The notes below the pieces were generated by a model. It made no database searches. It was not told the origin of the DNA and worked only from the letters and a program-made list of their open reading frames with translations. Below are positions 63,282 to 64,000 of a stretch of DNA of 64,000 bases, one piece after another. Source of the DNA: Chlorobiaceae bacterium. Its GTDB lineage: Bacteria; Bacteroidota; Chlorobiia; Chlorobiales; Chlorobiaceae. Position numbers and translations under genes: made by a program. Where the stretch lies: assembly GCA_013334865.1 (NCBI GenBank), contig JAAXWS010000009.1:1-64000 (forward strand). Direction: 5' to 3'. The first letter of the stretch is position 1. Each line of letters starts with the position of its first letter.

Positions 63282-64000
63282 GGGAGTTCAACCAGCTTTT
63301 TCTGGGCCATGCCGAAGCGGAGGCCCTGGATGCTGACGGTCACGCGTTCGATGCCGAGCATCAGCATGAAACGGTGCAGGATCAGCGTGCCCATCAGGAT
63401 CACGTCGGCCCTGCCTTCAGGGACGCCGAGTCCGACGACCTCGTGCAGCTGCATGGAGCTCAGCCGCTCAAGCAGCCGGTCCACCTGGTCTTTTCCGAGC
63501 CGGTACCCCTGGACCTTTTCGGGGTCGAAGCGCTTTTCCCCCATACAGACCTGGGCGATGGTGGTGAGGGTGCCTGCCACGCCGAACACCTCCTGCTTCG
63601 GGGTGGAGAACGAAGCGAGGTTCGCGGAGAGCAGGCGGTCGATCTCCTCCCGGGCGGCCTCGAACTCGCCGGGCGCCGGAGGCATTCCGGTGAGGAACCG
63701 TTCGGTCAGCCTGACCGAGCCGATGTCGATGCTCACCGATCGCGCCACCGCGTCGGCGGTGCCCGTGATGACCTCCGTGCTCCCCCCTCCGATGTCGATC
63801 ACCGTGAAGGGCTCCGGCACCTCCGGCATGCCGGCCACCGCGCCGAAGAAGGTGAGTTCGGCCTCCTCGGTGCCGCTGATGCACCTGAGTCCGATGCCGG
63901 TGCCCCGCAGCACCTCCCCGATGACCTCGTCGCGGTTCGACGCATCGCGCAGTGCGCTGGTGCCGGCAGCGACGACCTCGCCGACGCCGAGGCTCCGGCA
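63221..64000 (-). CDS. Ppx/GppA-family exopolyphosphatase (5' end outside window)
   Basis: The visible 259 residues are the C-terminal part of a Ppx/GppA phosphatase of the short, single-module type. AAGTSALRDASNRDE (starting about residue 11 of the visible part) and the phosphate loop VIDIGGGSTEV are family hallmarks of the ASKHA fold. Substrates are polyphosphate or pppGpp. The frame is open to position 64000, so the start lies beyond the window. The C-terminus runs 20-25 residues past the usual end and overlaps the methyltransferase gene on the other strand. Confidence 0.9.
   Translation of the reverse strand, partial: CRSLGVGEVVAAGTSALRDASNRDEVIGEVLRGTGIGLRCISGTEEAELTFFGAVAGMPEVPEPFTVIDIGGGSTEVITGTADAVARSVSIDIGSVRLTERFLTGMPPAPGEFEAAREEIDRLLSANLASFSTPKQEVFGVAGTLTTIAQVCMGEKRFDPEKVQGYRLGKDQVDRLLERLSSMQLHEVVGLGVPEGRADVILMGTLILHRFMLMLGIERVTVSIQGLRFGMAQKKLVELPYFRQTRNTRPPDASLVKKR

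Overview
The window is a chromosomal segment of a GC-rich bacterium that looks like a green sulfur bacterium (Chlorobi/Chlorobiaceae). This rests on recalled gene neighbourhoods (a complete mraZ-to-ftsZ division/cell-wall cluster, an F-type ATPase operon holding only the Fo and delta genes, a deoxyhypusine-synthase-like gene next to the SRP RNA, a three-gene sdhCAB of the Bacteroidetes/Chlorobi type) and on protein character. No rRNA or photosynthesis marker is present, so species cannot be named. Most of the window is ordinary, densely packed housekeeping DNA; no CRISPR array, prophage or defence island was seen.

Layout. 1-127: the end of an IS3-family insertion element, abutting a leftward block (DUF1232 protein, rhomboid protease, pgk, mltG, chorismate mutase, NYN-domain nuclease; to 4758). 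4869-22524: rightward dcw cluster, mraZ-rsmH-ftsL-like-ftsI-murE-murF-mraY-murD-ftsW-murG-murC-murB-ftsQ-ftsA-ftsZ, preceded by a three-repeat MraZ operator. 22703-26206: CoA-transferase/hydrolase, a 69-residue small protein, pgeF (leftward), galE. 26259-29523: atpZ, a second small membrane protein, atpB, atpE, atpF, atpH, with an intrinsic terminator directly after atpE. 29639-31360: tRNA-Ala(CGC), bamD, nadD. 31379-34785 leftward: trpS, HAD phosphatase, argS, whose terminator lies inside nadD. 34965-36852: SRP RNA, DHS-like enzyme, transaldolase. 37004-39525: RAYT transposase remnant with REP-like palindromes, rlpA, alpha/beta hydrolase, cyclase-family enzyme. 39741-43184: sdhCAB. 43390-48201: MFS transporter, lipoprotein, HIT protein, feoAB. 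48292-50688 leftward: topA. 50906-52660: N-acetylmuramoyl-L-alanine amidase. 52808-59498: BirA-controlled biotin operon birA-bioB-bioF-bioG-bioC-bioD-bioA. 59589-64000: AMP-dependent acyl-CoA synthetase, four-helix-bundle protein, THUMP-like methyltransferase, Ppx/GppA phosphatase (cut by the window end).

Genes that work together: the dcw genes make lipid II and the divisome, with mltG, rlpA and the amidase as wall-remodelling partners elsewhere in the window. The biotin operon encodes pimeloyl-ACP synthesis (bioC, bioG), ring assembly (bioF, bioA, bioD, bioB) and the ligase/repressor BirA, whose predicted operator overlaps the operon promoter.

The points most worth a second look are: a MurB homologue in the dcw cluster that has lost all three expected catalytic residues; an FtsZ with two C-terminal-peptide motifs; an ArgRS with a TVGR sequence in place of HIGH; an intrinsic terminator that could set c-subunit stoichiometry; a family of 9-bp-period intergenic repeats in inverted pairs, two of which bracket a four-helix-bundle gene; a 10.9-copy heptanucleotide repeat; and a decayed RAYT/REP unit. 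No clearly new multi-gene system was found.
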